From contig BFEA01000228.1 in assembly GCA_003427395.1 (NCBI GenBank), positions 804,720 to 844,054 of the forward strand: a stretch of 39,335 nucleotides of DNA, in the 5' to 3' direction. The notes under the pieces were generated by a model, which was given only the letters and a program-made list of their open reading frames with translations, was not told the origin of the DNA and ran no database searches. Source of the DNA: Chara braunii. Taxonomy: Eukaryota; Streptophyta; Charophyceae; Charales; Characeae. Both the position numbers and the translations under genes were made by a program. Shown here piece by piece: positions 19,356-29,989 of the stretch; position 1 is the first letter of the stretch, and every line of letters starts with the position of its first letter.

Positions 19356-21420
19356 CTACCTACCATGGGCTAGTTCCGTCATCCTTTGGCTCTTACAGGT
19401 CAATCTAGGGATTGCCTTTTCCATTAATTCGCGGTACCTTTTGGCCTCGGCCTTAAGGGACGCCCGTGTGTCTCGACCCCATGGCTCGGCGATTTCCGAG
19501 ACATCTCGGTTGGTGACGCAAGGGATATTATTGGTCCGTAGCTGGAAGGGTGGCCCAGTGAATTCCAATTAATCTGATGTATGATCTCGGGCCAAGGACG
19601 CGCGTCATTAGCTGCAAGATTCCTCCATAGCACTGTTTTAATCACACGATTCACATTTTCCGCGAGTTTGTTAGATTGAGAAACATGAAGTGCAGTGTGT
19701 CAGAGAACGATGCCTCTACGTATCAGTAGCTCTTCTACTTCGGCCTTGAACTCAGACCCGTTGTCGGTTAGGATCTCTTTTGTATCTAGATGGGTATTGA
19801 GGTAGTGCTTTCGCTGTCTGGAGCAGCAAAATGGTGTGATGGAATGATAAATAGTTTGAATGCTAATCAATTGCAATCTATGAATCAAAATTACGTACAT
19901 TCAATGGGAGAAATGAGTGTATCCCAAGTGATCAAAAGAAAGGCACTAGAAAACAACACTCCATCACTTGTTTTTCGAAGTGATCGCTGCTCCCCTACAT
20001 GTTTTACAAGGATACACTTCTATGTATTTTAAAAAATGATCAATTAAAACTAATAAACTCGAATATTCGCAACGGTTAGGTCCAGGTGGCACATCGATAT
20101 CCGTCGTGTCCATGCTGACACGCTGGAAAGGGTGTTTGACTTTCGTCAGTGCTATAGTGTTTGACCCGCGGCTCGGTGCTTGATCTGCGGAACAAACTAG
20201 GCAGTTCCTGACCACGTGCCAGACATCTTATCGAATATTAAACCAAAACCACCGATTTCGATCGATAGCTACTTTCGTGTCATGTATTGCAAAGTGAGCG
20301 GCCTGTTCCGCGTGAGCGGATTGGGTCGAATCATACCGTTGAAACGGATGCAGAACCTTCAACCATAATCCCGATCAATTTGTTTTAGGATTCGCTAGAT
20401 GGTCATTGATCCATCGATAGTCCCGGGATCTCTCAATTGCTCGACGTCTGTCATGCTTGGTGTAACTATCTAGCGATTTGCCAACTAATTTTATCAACAG
20501 GATTTTGTTTGTCCAAACTTCAGCATGTCGATATTTCTCGTTATGTTCGGGTCTGTCAGTTCTGGCGGCCTCAAACGGAGCTTTTCCGTTGGAAGCTTAT
20601 CCGTGCGACACAGTGGGCATTTCCATGCCTTGCTAAGTGTTCGATAATCAATACACGAGCCATGCGTATGATTAACACACGTGGTGCAGTCTACCCAGTT
20701 GACAAATTAAAACTCATGAGGGTAAAAATCCACTCCGTAAACTCGGGAAATGCACTTGCAGAAATAATAGAGCTTGTCTTGGAGGTCCCAAAAAAACGAG
20801 AGGTCGGGGATTTGAGAGGGGGTGGAGCAATCAGGAGGAGAAGATGGGGAAGCCATTGCTCACGACCGAAGGTTCAGACCTTATGAAGGATCTCCACCTC
20901 ACGGTAGTTGGTCTTGTTCTTCCGTTCCGGATTGCTCCACGGGATCACTTCTTCACTCGCAGATACTCTGTCAGGTCGATGCAGATGTGTCAATTTGTCA
21001 GCGTCTCCGTACCACTCATGCTTTCGATGGCGGATGTCAAATTCCATGTTTTGCACGGTGGTTGCCCATCGTCCCATCATCCCCGAATAATCTTTGGACT
21101 TCTTTAGGGCCAAAAGCGGTTCTTGATCCGTCACGAGAGTAAATTTTCGGCCGAATAAGTATGCTCGGAAGTGATTGATACCCCACACAGTAGCAAAGTA
21201 TTCCCCTACTGGCACCGAGTAGTTCCTATTGCAGGTGGGTACAATCTTGGAAGAGTATTACACAACGTGTTCTAGGCCGCCTGGTCCCACCTGGGCTAAG
21301 ATTGTAGAGATCGCCTCAGGCTGCCAATGGGTGATAAGGATAAAAGGCTTTTTTGGGCCCGACCTCATAAAAATAGGGGCCGAGATCAAAGTCGCCCTTA
21401 GCTCCCGAAACTCCTGATTG
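19356..21420 (-). mobile_element. Ty3/gypsy LTR-retrotransposon pol remnant (RNase H and integrase)
   Basis: Read on the minus strand from 21420 down. The RNase H domain opens with EFRELRATLISAPIF and PFILITHWQPEA, where the first catalytic Asp of the usual ITDWQP is His, then RNYSVPVGEYFATVWGINHF, FTLVTDQEPLLALKKSKD and GRWATTVQNMEFDIRHRKHE (21215-20874). After about 500 bp of unrelated sequence comes integrase: the zinc-binding part DRNRWFWFNIR, DVWHVVRNCLVCSADQAPSRG (to 20155), then VSMDTTDIDVPPGPN and LLVLIDHFLKYIEVYP (20120-20010). A further insertion follows, then TKEILTDNGSEFKAEVEELL (about 19790-19730) with the second catalytic Asp, and SNKLAENVNRVIKTVLWRNL (to 19600). Several frameshifts, stops and two insertions make it inactive. 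No LTR or gag was identified. Confidence 0.85.
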
Positions 21421-21429
21421 CATTGTGGA

Positions 21430-22055
21430 GTCTAAATCAATGGTTGGTCCTTCGTCAACAAATTCGTGAGGGGTTCCGGTGTCGAGCGCATCGGCTCCCG
21501 CCCTTATCGCAACAGTCGAGAGCCCTCCCGACCATGTCACATAGCAGTTGAACAAAACAAAATAAGAGACAACTTGGGGACGACATGAAAGTAATCCCAC
21601 GAACCACGAAGACGGACGTGGTCGCATCGTTCCTTCGTTGCTCTAGTCGGGTGCTCTAGTCGTACCTCTCGCGGTCTCCTCCGACAGGATAGGTTCCCGC
21701 GAGGCACAACTTACCTTCCCTAAGAGGTTGTCACCACCCTTAGGGGCGTATCTCTACTGCGTTACTGACCCACGTATGAAAGCTTTTACATGTAGTCATA
21801 GAGGTAGGTCAGCCGAGGGCGTTTGCTCATTCACTATGGTATAGGTACGCGCTGTTAGAACGCCATCTAAACCCGGACGTTGTCCACTCCCAAGGGCGCT
21901 GATCTCCCAGGTATGGAGCGTACGCTGGTCGACTAGGACGGTTTCAACCAAGCGGGAAACCCACAAGTATCCTAGTCTCTTAGGCGCACAACTCAGAGAG
22001 AGGAGATTACTATGATCAAATATAACTGTTCCGAAAAGGGTCGACCATAACATAT
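21430..22055. other. No recognisable gene
   Basis: Sequence beyond the RNase H end of the gypsy remnant. It may include upstream pol or gag sequence too decayed to read. The minus-strand frames at 21316-21627 and 21796-22125 show nothing recognisable outside the RNase H edge. Confidence 0.4.
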
Positions 22056-22059
22056 CTGA

Positions 22060-22280
22060 ATTCAACATGGGTTGAATTAATAATAGAAAGAACCCGAGCA
22101 TCACATGATAGAACCAACAACACAAGATTGAAATAAAAACATGACCACCTTAGGTCAAACTCGATAAAAAAATAAATCATATTGACGTCGAGTTCGCTTC
22201 GACACACGGGATTCAACATGGGCTGAGTCAATAATAGAACGAACCCGAGCAACACATGATTGAACCAGTAACGGGGAGTC
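22060..22280. repeat. Direct repeat of about 62 bp, spaced 149 bp
   Basis: 22060-22123 and 22209-22272 share gattcaacatgggNtga, then taataatagaaNgaacccga, then gcaNcacatgat, then gaacca. They could be two units of a diverged tandem array. Confidence 0.7.
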
Positions 22281-22289
22281 GGCGATAAC

Positions 22290-24185
22290 CTCGATCCTGA
22301 CGATAAGGTAGTCGAACTGCCCCAGTTTTGACTTGATGTGACTCGTTGCCAAAGTCATCCATTCCACCCCATCGTCGACCTAAGATTGGGCACGCACACA
22401 CCCGCGTTCATTTGAGTCCTTTTTTTTAATGACAAACCGCTTTGTGGATGATTCTTGACCATGTGCATTACTCGAAATGTTGCATGTCCCACCTTATAGG
22501 AAATGGTTTGGGGTGCTCCTCCTCACCCGAGTACAAAGCTCAGATCTAAGAAGTCGGGCCGTCTCCATCGAATCGGCAAAGTACCCCCTCGTAGAATGGT
22601 CCACTCTAGGTCGATAACAGGGCCGGCTCTTATAGCAACGTACCCCTGTCCCAAATGCTTCCTAGAAAGAGAGAACGTGTCCACCATGAGTATATTTTAG
22701 TTGCTCTCATTTTTCCTAAGCTCAAGGTAACTTGGATGAAAAGAGTCAAAAAATATGTAAAATAAGAATTGTTTACACAAATATAGACATATGAGGTCGT
22801 TCGAGGTATAAAAGGTCATCTTGGGATAATGGCTAAATCCATTTAGTCTTATCTTCCTTATTTGAATCAACTTCCTTTTGCGGCGCGCACCAGAATAACC
22901 CTTTCAAAATACGTGTCTTTTTGACAAGCAGACAATTGAAAGGTAGAAAGAAAACAATCCTTTTCACTAGGTCCAAGTTGGCACAATCAATCTCCTTTGC
23001 AAGTATCCTTCCACCCACCTGCATACTCGAAACAACCAAACAAGTCCAAAAAATCCAGCAACTCGTATTCCCGTCAGATCCAACCTTTCACATGCATGAC
23101 TCCACATCCTCTACCCTTCCTTTTCCCTTTGAATCTTCGATGAAAAGCAGGGTTTAAAAAAGTGTGGTCTCACACATGTGAAGGCGAACCGAGTCGTTAA
23201 CTGGCGTTGATTGAAGTGGTGTTGAATGCGCCCTGACTCGCTCAAGAAAGCCGAGTAAAAATTATAATTATTGTCGAAGAAAACTGCAGTCCCAAGACAA
23301 AACCCAGCCAATCAATAGACTGAATTCATCCCCAACTTGCTACAGGCGATAGTCCCAAGTGTGAAGACTGCGAGCCGCACACATCCCAAAAAAAAACCAC
23401 CGGTCCTTCGTCAATGCCAACTAGTCCCAAGTGGTCCCAGGTGGTCCCAAGTGGCCCCACACTACCGCCCTCAACACCAGATGGCTCCAATTATCAAAAC
23501 CGCTCACTCCGTGTGCCCCCCCCAAAAAAATAAAGGCGGTCCCGAATGTCGAAACCGTAACTGTCGTGAGTCTCAATGGTGACTATGTAGCCTGCTCGTA
23601 TCCCAACTGGTCCTGCTGGCATGCGCACCGTGTCACGTGGTCCCAAAAAAAAAAAAAAAAAAAAAGCCTGACACGCACATCCCGGCTCATTGACGAGTGC
23701 CACACAACACAATCCTCCACACGCACCACCAAGCATGCTCCAAGGTTGCTGACCACACCCTGCTGCACTGCTAAAAAAAATAATGCCGCACAACATAGCT
23801 GAAGACCACTCTTGGAACCAAGTCCCATGTGTGCACCAATGCTGGAACCGCCTTTGCATCACGCTAGTGCACTTCACCCCCCGCCGCCGTGCGAGTACCA
23901 TTTCCCCCCAAGAAAAAACGACAGCGTTGTCGCGCGCTGCGTCGCTTTGAATCGTTACCAGAAATGACACCAGTATCAGAAGCAGTCCCAACGCTTATAC
24001 GGTACCGAAAAAGAGACCGATGTCGTGCAGCCACCGTCAATGCCGCATTGCCTTAGCACCCCACCGGAGTTACCACACACGTACCATTTTAAAAAAATAA
24101 ATAGCGGCGGGGTTATCGCTCACTGCATCACCCGAAACTGGTCCCACAACATCCTGTAGTACCACCTCCGGATCACACACAAAAA
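22290..24185. other. No recognisable gene; C/A-rich sequence with A runs
   Basis: Contains runs of A (for example 23646-23665) and repeated gtcccaagtgg motifs at 23420-23460. The minus-strand frame 22833-23039 has plausible protein composition, but no family was recognised. Confidence 0.4.
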
Positions 24186-24189
24186 GTCC

Positions 24190-24250
24190 ACCGCGCTAAA
24201 AATTTGGCAGTACCTCCCTTCAAATTACTGCCGCCAAAATGCGCCACAAA
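24190..24250. repeat. Dispersed repeat E, copy 1
   Basis: A tttggcagtacctccct, then tactgccgccaaaatg block, resembling 25300-25365 (caggcagcacctcccct, then ttgctgccgccatgctg). Confidence 0.4.
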
Positions 24251-24691
24251 ATGGGCAACATTCTGGGCTACCAGACCCGCACGGGCCCGGCCGCCCGGCC
24301 CCCCTTTAACCCTCTTAGCCCCTTTAAAAATACTTTATACCCCTCTTTTCCCCCTTGACAGCCAACTCTCAAAAAATGAAATGAGCCTGGATTTGGGATC
24401 CTCTAGGATAGCTCAGAAATACAAAATATATATGGATTCATAGATTCTTTGTTATGTCTACTATAGATAAATTTTTTTGAATCTATCATATATATATATT
24501 TTTTTTTATTTTTTTTTTGCACGCCCGGGTACCCCAGGTGTCAGACCCCCTCGGGCGTCACGCCTGGGTGCCCGGCCGGCCATGAAAAATTTCCTAGGTT
24601 GAAAGGCCTTTAAAAGGGGTGAGATTATTTTCCTTACATTATTTTATTTTTATTTCAAATTTTATGAAGACTTTGGAAGTGACACTCGACG

Positions 24692-25099
24692 AAAAGTTGT
24701 TTGGTTTGGTTTGTAGGGTCGCAGTGGGCCGGGTAGGAGAGTGATAAGGAATAAGGAACCCAGGTTCCACCTGGGCCGAAGTAGGCCAGGTCGTCGTAGT
24801 AGACGGATTCTTGTTGAGAGTAATTGCTGTTTTTTAAGAGAGAGAGGGGGTGATGGAGAAAATATTGTTGTAAGAAGTCTGAGATAATTAGAATAGTGGG
24901 ATACATAAAGATTACTGTGAGAGTTAATGTGGTGGAATGGATGATGGGTCCTCAGTTCGGCTGGGTCCGTAAGCTAAACTGGCTGATGCTGCCACAATAA
25001 CTCCGGGTTGAATTGTGAGGTCCCCGGCCTCCCTTCTGTTTATATAATGAAATATTGGATTCCTGTTGAAAAAAAAAAAAAAAAAAGTTGTTTGGTTTG
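24692..25099 (+). mobile_element. Short retroposon (5'-truncated LINE or SINE) with poly(A) and target-site duplication
   Basis: A poly(A) tail of about 18 A ends at 25086 and follows ttatataatgaaatattgga. The sequence aaaagttgtttggtttg occurs at 24692-24708 and again at 25083-25099, right after the tail, the hallmark of a 13-17 bp target-site duplication from target-primed reverse transcription. The inserted part is about 370 bp and has no recognisable ORF, so it is either a LINE 3' UTR or a SINE. Confidence 0.75.
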
Positions 25100-25112
25100 C
25101 TATTCTGCACAA

Positions 25113-25136
25113 CTTTTTTTTTTTTTTTTTTTTTTC
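25113..25136. repeat. Poly(T) tract
   Basis: A run of about 24 T, 25 bp after the poly(A) retroposon. It may be the tail of a second retroposon in the opposite orientation extending to the right; its other end was not found. Confidence 0.8.
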
Positions 25137-25289
25137 CCTTGTGGGATATGGGCCGGGACCCTGCACGACCCAGTCGCCCGGCCGGGCGTCCCGGTCCTGG
25201 GCAGGTACCATGCCAGCTTTGGGGACCCGAGCGGCACGGCTGGTAGCCAAGGCAACATTCCCCTACCATAAACAATGCTGCCCCCGCCA

Positions 25290-25365
25290 TAAAAAAAACA
25301 GGCAGCACCTCCCCTCCAGAAATAACGTTGCTGCCGCCATGCTGAAATTTCGGCAGCATGACCCC
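25290..25365. repeat. Dispersed repeat E, copy 2
   Basis: Contains caggcagcacctcccct and gctgccgccatgctgaaat, then tcggcagcatgacccc. Similar to 24190-24250, with ggcagca/tgctgcc inverted motifs. Confidence 0.4.
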
Positions 25366-25439
25366 ACTAAACGGGGTGCAGCCTGCCACAACCTAGACCG
25401 TCGGCACCTCCGCCAGTGCTGCCTCGAAGCTTGCCGGTG

Positions 25440-26500
25440 CCGATGAAACCCTGTCGTTAATTTAATAAAACCTTGGTCCTGGATAAAATCCAGGCCCAAA
25501 GTATCGTCCTTGCCGCACAAACCCGGTCCAACAACGCGGCCCCAAGAGTCGTCCCAGATGCCCAGCACCAGCCTGAGGGTGGAGCAGAGTGCTCCCTACG
25601 TCAGCTATGGCCGCCGTGCTTCTCCTCCAGCCCTCCTCTGCAGACCTCAAGCACCGCCTCCAGCAGCTCCTCCAGCAGCCCACCAACACTCAAGGGTACC
25701 ACGAATGCTTCTGTGTGGCAGCTGGGGACAAATGCCTTTTTTATTATGGCTGAGGAGTGCTGCTCGCCACTCCAGCCCCCAGGCAAAATCGCAGGCTCAT
25801 AGTGAGCCCTTGATCTGCAGGAAGATCAAAGGCTAACTATGGCCGCACGACAACCACAACCTTAGTGGGGCAGATTCTTTAACTGCCCTATTGTTGATTT
25901 TCCTCTTCTTTACTTCAGCTATCTCAGAATTTCAGGAGATAGATGAGCTCTTGGCATTTTTAAATCTATTTTTCTTTTATTTTTCTGATAAGGGGTTGAA
26001 AATATACAACCCCCGCCAAAAAGGCTTGAAAAGGGTGGCCTATCTGGACCGCTGATCTCGAGAGATCGGCGGCCCAGATACGCCGCCCTTTTCAAAGTTT
26101 TTGGGAGGGAAGTACCGTCCCTACCCTGCCCATACCCCCCCCCCCCCCCCACCCCCCCCCTCCCTTTTCAAAGTATTTGGGCGGAAGGACAACGTTGCGG
26201 AAAGCCAGGTACATTGTTGTCAACATCTGCTGAAGCCCGTGCTTGCTGAAACCCCACCACTAACACCCCCACCATAAACCCCCCAGCCCCTGAAATACAC
26301 CCACCCACCCCCCAACAAAACTTCTCTGTTCAAAGTTTTCTTTGCGGATTTGGGAGATCTCGGCGAGCTCAGTCCAACCATGTTTTCAAAAATATAAAAT
26401 ATAAAATTTTGACCCACTTTTGGGCCCAGTCGGAGTTCCGGTTGGACCCCCGGCCTGGTTGGATCTGGCCCGGTCCAACCGGTCGGTTGCCCGCACAGCC
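25440..26500. other. No recognisable gene; includes a poly(C) tract
   Basis: Pro/Ser-rich open frames (25473-25836, plus) and Gly-rich minus frames, with no motif. A C-rich low-complexity run lies at 26136-26165. All within intron 1 of the lumen-protein gene. Confidence 0.5.
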
Positions 26501-26504
26501 CTGT

Positions 26505-26610
26505 TATGAACCCATTTGCTTGTTGCTCTGTTTTCTTTTTACCAACAAACACAGCCCCTTCTATTCTGGGGGGCATCAGTCCAGTTGCTTATCACCGGCA
26601 AGCAAATGCT
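26505..26610. repeat. Dispersed repeat B, copy 2
   Basis: Matches 2075-2165: the cacagccccttctattctgg block, followed by catcagtccagttgcttatc. Confidence 0.5.
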
Positions 26611-27024
26611 TCTGAAAAAGCAGCGAAGGAGATTGGATAGAAAAAAGCGTCAGCCTACCCTTGTGGCTCACCCAGCTAAGCAAGGGGGGGCTGGTTAGGA
26701 GGGGGGGGTACCAGGGGGGGGAGGTCCTGGCAGTCCCTCAGGCCGCATATCCCTTGTTCAGCCTCGCAGTCGTAGTCTCCTAGCCTATGTATATCCTGCG
26801 TCTGTAATCCATGCGCTGTCTGTGTCCTAGTATCAACTTGCCCTTGTCCGTTTCACCCTTCACCCCGTCAGGTTTTCCCGAACATATTGTAGCTGTCCCC
26901 ATGCGTAGTATCTATGCATGCTGTGTATTCCTAGCATTGACCTGTTGAATTTTTTGCTATATATATTTTTTTGCTGTGTTTTGTTTTGCTTCTTTTTTTT
27001 TTTTTTTTTTTTTTTTTTTTGCAG

Positions 27025-27206
27025 GGATCCTGACCAGGTTTAGACAGGGAGAACCTCCTTCCCAACAAGATGTGCTGAAATTTTGGAAGCCGGATGAGCG
27101 GACAATACTTGTGATAGAAGACGTAACTTCGCCGAACATTCTCAACTTCAATGCGGGAAGCCTGGTGCTGACAAAGCTGCCCAGACAGTTCTTTGTCGAG
27201 CTTCAG
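27025..27206 (+). CDS. Thylakoid lumen 15.0 kDa (TPM-domain) protein homologue, exon 2
   Basis: Begins after TTTGCAG and ends at CTTCAG before GTAATT. The two leading bases complete the Arg codon split at 13808, and the remaining 180 bases are 60 open codons ending in phase 0. The reading ILTRFRQGEPPSQQDVLKFW, KPDERTILVIEDVTSPNILN, FNAGSLVLTKLPRQFFVELQ matches, in order and spacing, the central TPM segment of the plant lumen 15.0 kDa family as I recall it (a KDFW block, a TIVFVAD block, then NILNFNVG and a PRSFW block). The strict NILNFNxG match is the strongest single piece of evidence. The exon stands alone amid transposon sequence, which is why it is easy to miss. Confidence 0.85.
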
Positions 27207-28082
27207 GTAATTAGTGATTAAAAAAAAAGGAAAAAAAGGCAAAAAAGGATGGAAAGTTGGAAACCCATCTAGCCCCAATTTCCCTCCTTTGCCCCCCCCA
27301 TCCCCTTGGCAATAGGAAGAAAAAAGAGGAGAAGCACATAGTGCATTGATTATAGGGGACTCAATCCAGTTACCGTGAAGAATGCCGAACCCTTGCCTAG
27401 AATAGATGATCTATTAGATAGGGTGCAGGGCTGCAAATACTTCTCCAAAATCGATTTGAAGTCGGGGCACCATCAGATAGAAGTACAGCCTGAAGACCAA
27501 CACAAGATGGCCTTTAGGATGCCTTACGGCCACTACGAGTTTGTTGTCATGCCGCTTGGTCTAACGAACATCTCCGCTACCTTTCAAAGATGCATGGACG
27601 ACCTCTTTAGAGTGGCTTGATAGGTTTGTAGTTGTTTATTTAGACGATATTCTCATTTTTAGCAAGACGCTACTCGAGCATCAGCAACATCTTCGTCTGA
27701 TCCTAGAGAAGCTGCGTACCGCGAAATTCAAGTTGAATCCGAAAAAGTGTGAGTGGGCCAAGCGCCAAGTTTTGTACCTAGGGCACATGTTAGATGGAGA
27801 TGGAGTGCGACCGGAAGACCCCAAGATAGCAGCAATTTGTGAGTGGCGACCCTGCACGCGCTGACTGAGTTGCCGTCGTTCCTAGGACTGGTCAGTTACT
27901 ACCGAAAGTTCCTACGGAATTTTACTGTGATCGCGGCACCACTGTGTAAACTGCTGAGGAAGGAAACAATTTCGAAGTGGGATAAGGACTGTACCTCAGC
28001 CTTCAAAAAGCTGAAAAAGTCCGTGATCGAATATCCGGATAAAGGCAAGCGCCTTCCAAGCATTCGCGGATATCAAACTAAT

Positions 28083-28111
28083 GTGTGTGTGTGTGTGTGT
28101 GTGTGCGTGTT

Positions 28112-28155
<44 letters not shown>
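28083..28155. repeat. (GT)n microsatellite inside the gypsy remnant
   Basis: GT repeats with a few interruptions, ending exactly at the adapter at 28156. Confidence 0.95.
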
Positions 28156-28160
<5 letters not shown>

Positions 28161-28193
28161 TCTTATACACATCTAGATGTGTATAAGAGACAG
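28156..28193. other. Nextera mate-pair junction adapter (two Tn5 mosaic ends), assembly artefact
   Basis: 28156-28174 is ctgtctcttatacacatct and 28175-28193 is its reverse complement, agatgtgtataagagacag: exactly the two 19-bp Tn5 mosaic ends back to back, as in the circularisation junction of Nextera mate-pair libraries. An open frame across it contains SYTHLDVYKRQ, a peptide well known as adapter contamination in predicted proteins. The bases on its two sides are therefore not necessarily contiguous in the genome. Confidence 0.98.
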
Positions 28194-28507
28194 GTGACTG
28201 CACAGCGACCCTACACTCCCTTTCATTGTCCCAACAGACGCGAGCCAATACGGGATCGGCACTGTATTCAAACAGAATGATGGGGAAAGGTACAGGCCCG
28301 TAGAGTTCATGTCTTGTCGATTGCCTAGTGAGAAGGTCACAGCCTTGACATATGAGTGCGAGCTGTTCATGCTTAGCGAGGCACTAAGTCATTGGCGACA
28401 CTATCTCCTACTAAGACACTTTTAAAGTCTACTCTGATCACGAGACCCTGCAATGGCTGAAAATGCAGGCCCGAATGGCACCAAAGCTGCGTCGGTCCTT
28501 CCATCCA

Positions 28508-28522
28508 TCCGTCGGTTTGTCC

Positions 28523-28579
<57 letters not shown>
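28508..28579. repeat. (CT)n microsatellite
   Basis: Pure CT tract that truncates the RNase H reading of the gypsy remnant. Confidence 0.95.
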
Positions 28580-28581
<2 letters not shown>

Positions 28582-28989
28582 CTTCCCCCCCCAACCCATG
28601 ATCTTCCATTTCAGCTAAAAATACTGTCCATCTTACCCTTCTTCCTCGAGCCGCAATCAAATCTGCTCTGTTGCAGTTTTTCCTCCTGAGTAGTAATGAC
28701 CAGGTACAGAAAATTCAGGAACAGCCCTGTCTTTTCCCTTCAAAGTCATTTCTTGTCCTCTTCCATGCTGCCTATGAAGCAGTGACTGTACTCACAAGTC
28801 ATAATCCAAGGAAAAAACCCTAGTCAAAGGGCTATGGGACAGGGCCTAGGGTCGTGCCTTTCAGTCTGTGTCCGACTTCTGGGTGGCATCAAAAGAAGAC
28901 ACTGTCTCGGGTCAGGAGTCGCCCGAGACATCCCTCAAGTCAAATGAACCGGGGCATGGGGGATCGAGAGGACCTTACCCACAGAGCCT

Positions 28990-29060
28990 GGAAAAGCGGC
29001 CACAGGCCCAAGGAAAGTCAAGCGTCAGGCCCAAGGAAAGTCGACCGTCAGGCCCAACAT
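28990..29060. repeat. 23-bp tandem repeat (2 copies plus partial)
   Basis: caggcccaaggaaagtc, then aagcgt or gaccgt, occurs twice in succession; a third unit breaks off after caggccca. Lies in intron 2. Confidence 0.7.
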
Positions 29061-29215
29061 GGGCACAATTGACCAAGAGTCAAAGATCTTATAAGTCATT
29101 TTGACCACATATCTCACACAATCCAAAGGCACAACAAAAGCTTCCAGAAACGTCCAGACTAGCCGGGACCAGGGGACACACAAGCCAACGTGAGGCAGGT
29201 CAAGTTCGAGTCAAC

Positions 29216-29222
29216 CTTATAA
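29216..29222 (+). promoter_or_regulatory. Possible TATA box
   Basis: ttataaat preceded by caacc and followed about 30 bp later by a pyrimidine-rich ttcggccattcattctgc. It could be the promoter of an LTR or a non-coding transcript inside intron 2. No gene starts downstream in a recognisable way. Confidence 0.25.
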
Positions 29223-29339
29223 ATGCAGGCCCTGCCTCAGTTCGGCCATTCATTCTGCTTGGGCGAGTTGATGCTGAGCGCATTCACTCGAGGAGACTCC
29301 ATAGCGCCCCGTCAGAAGCAGAGCGAGGTAGGGTTGCAC

Positions 29340-29880
29340 CATAGACAACTGGGTGTTGCCCGTAGGTTAGGGGAGGTGCTGTCTCTATAGCTATAGCTGT
29401 AGGTGAGAGTGTGGGTGAGGACATAGGGTTCCAGGTCTGATCTGGATGCTGGATTTCAGGTTATGAGAGTTCTGCTGACCTGATGTTTTCAGGTTGATGC
29501 TCTCTTCACCGTGATGATGTCTATGCTAGTTATGCTGCATTGCTGTTTTCAGGCTCGATTGGGCTTGCACTTGCCTTGAGGTGCCATCGCAGTGCCAGAG
29601 GGTTCATGCTTGGTGAGTGAGATAGAGGCACATTGTGCCAACAGTGACAAGACTGAAGCTGTGTGGGGTGTTACTCTAACACAGAGAGAGAGAGAGAGAG
29701 TGTCTGGCATTGTATGGATAATAGGATATTTGATTTATGCCTTTTTTAAGTATTTTTTGGTTTTGGGTCCTTGAAATCCTTTTTGAGTAGTATGACCACC
29801 TTTTTTTTGTGAATAAAAGTAAGTGTGCTGAATTGCTAATTGTGATTGGTTGACCTCCTTGTTTATTTCTGCCTGTTCTC
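29340..29880. other. Intron 2 sequence without recognisable features
   Basis: Contains a short (GA) run near 29684 and T-rich sequence ahead of the exon 3 acceptor (29881-29882). Confidence 0.5.
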
Positions 29881-29882
29881 AG

Positions 29883-29989
29883 TCAAGATTTGGAAATCTG
29901 TTCTATGTGAGAGAGGAGGGCGAGCAGCGGGCTCTTCTTCAAGCTGTTGATGCTATTCGCGACTGCTTGCAAAGAGAGAAGGGATGCAG
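29883..29989 (+). CDS. Thylakoid lumen 15.0 kDa (TPM-domain) protein homologue, exon 3
   Basis: Starts after GCCTGTTCTCAG in the phase required by exon 2. It reads SRFGNLFYVREEGEQRALLQ, then AVDAIRDCLQREKGC, matching the family's C-terminal block (GNMFYWKEKG, then an alternating helix ending in a conserved Cys-Leu). The donor is probably cag|gtgtgt at 29989/29990, placed in the first units of a (GT)n microsatellite. If it is not spliced there, the frame runs on through CVCVCVW to a stop at 30084-30086. Intron 2, upstream, is 2676 bp. Confidence 0.8.

Larger units (their letters stand above)
13809..27024 (+). other. Intron 1 of the lumen-protein gene (13.2 kb)
   Basis: Donor GTGAGT at 13809. 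The acceptor is GCAG at 27021-27024, preceded by an uninterrupted run of 28 T (26993-27020). The splice joins a phase-1 codon and restores the reading KLR then ILTRFRQGEPP without gap relative to the family. The intron is filled with MITEs, microsatellites, a U6 pseudogene, a tRNA-Met remnant, a Ty3/gypsy remnant and a short retroposon, listed separately. Confidence 0.75.
27340..28480 (+). mobile_element. Ty3/gypsy pol remnant (reverse transcriptase and RNase H) in intron 2
   Basis: RT opens with CIDYRGLNPVTVKNAEPLPR, then QGCKYFSKIDLKSGHHQIEV and FVVMPLGLTNISATFQRCMD (27344-27612). A frameshift near 27615 leads to VVVYLDDILIFSK with the catalytic YLDD (about 27633), then LNPKKCEWAKRQVLYLGHML. 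Another shift leads to LPSFLGLVSYYRKFLRNF and SKWDKDCTSAFKKLKKSVIE. The element is then interrupted at about 28040-28200 by unrelated sequence, a (GT)n tract and a library adapter. It resumes with DPTLPFIVPTDASQYGIGTV, YRPVEFMSCRLPSEKVTALT and FKVYSDHETLQWLKMQARMA of RNase H. It is broken off at a (CT)n tract near 28505. Integrase, gag and LTRs were not seen. Inactive. Confidence 0.9.

Noticed and set aside
20437-20886. Plus-strand frame of 149 codons inside the gypsy remnant
   Set aside because: Lies in an insertion between RNase H and integrase on the opposite strand, with no motif. It may be other repeat sequence, but there is no support for a gene.
21800-22000. Possible rRNA fragment
   Set aside because: No conserved rRNA block could be matched; resemblance was only in general composition.
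25008-25446. Frames with Lys runs and Phe runs around 25.07-25.13 kb
   Set aside because: They translate the poly(A) and poly(T) tracts.
28083-28280. An open frame reading VCVCV, then SYTHLDVYKRQ
   Set aside because: It translates a GT microsatellite and a Nextera adapter; not a gene.
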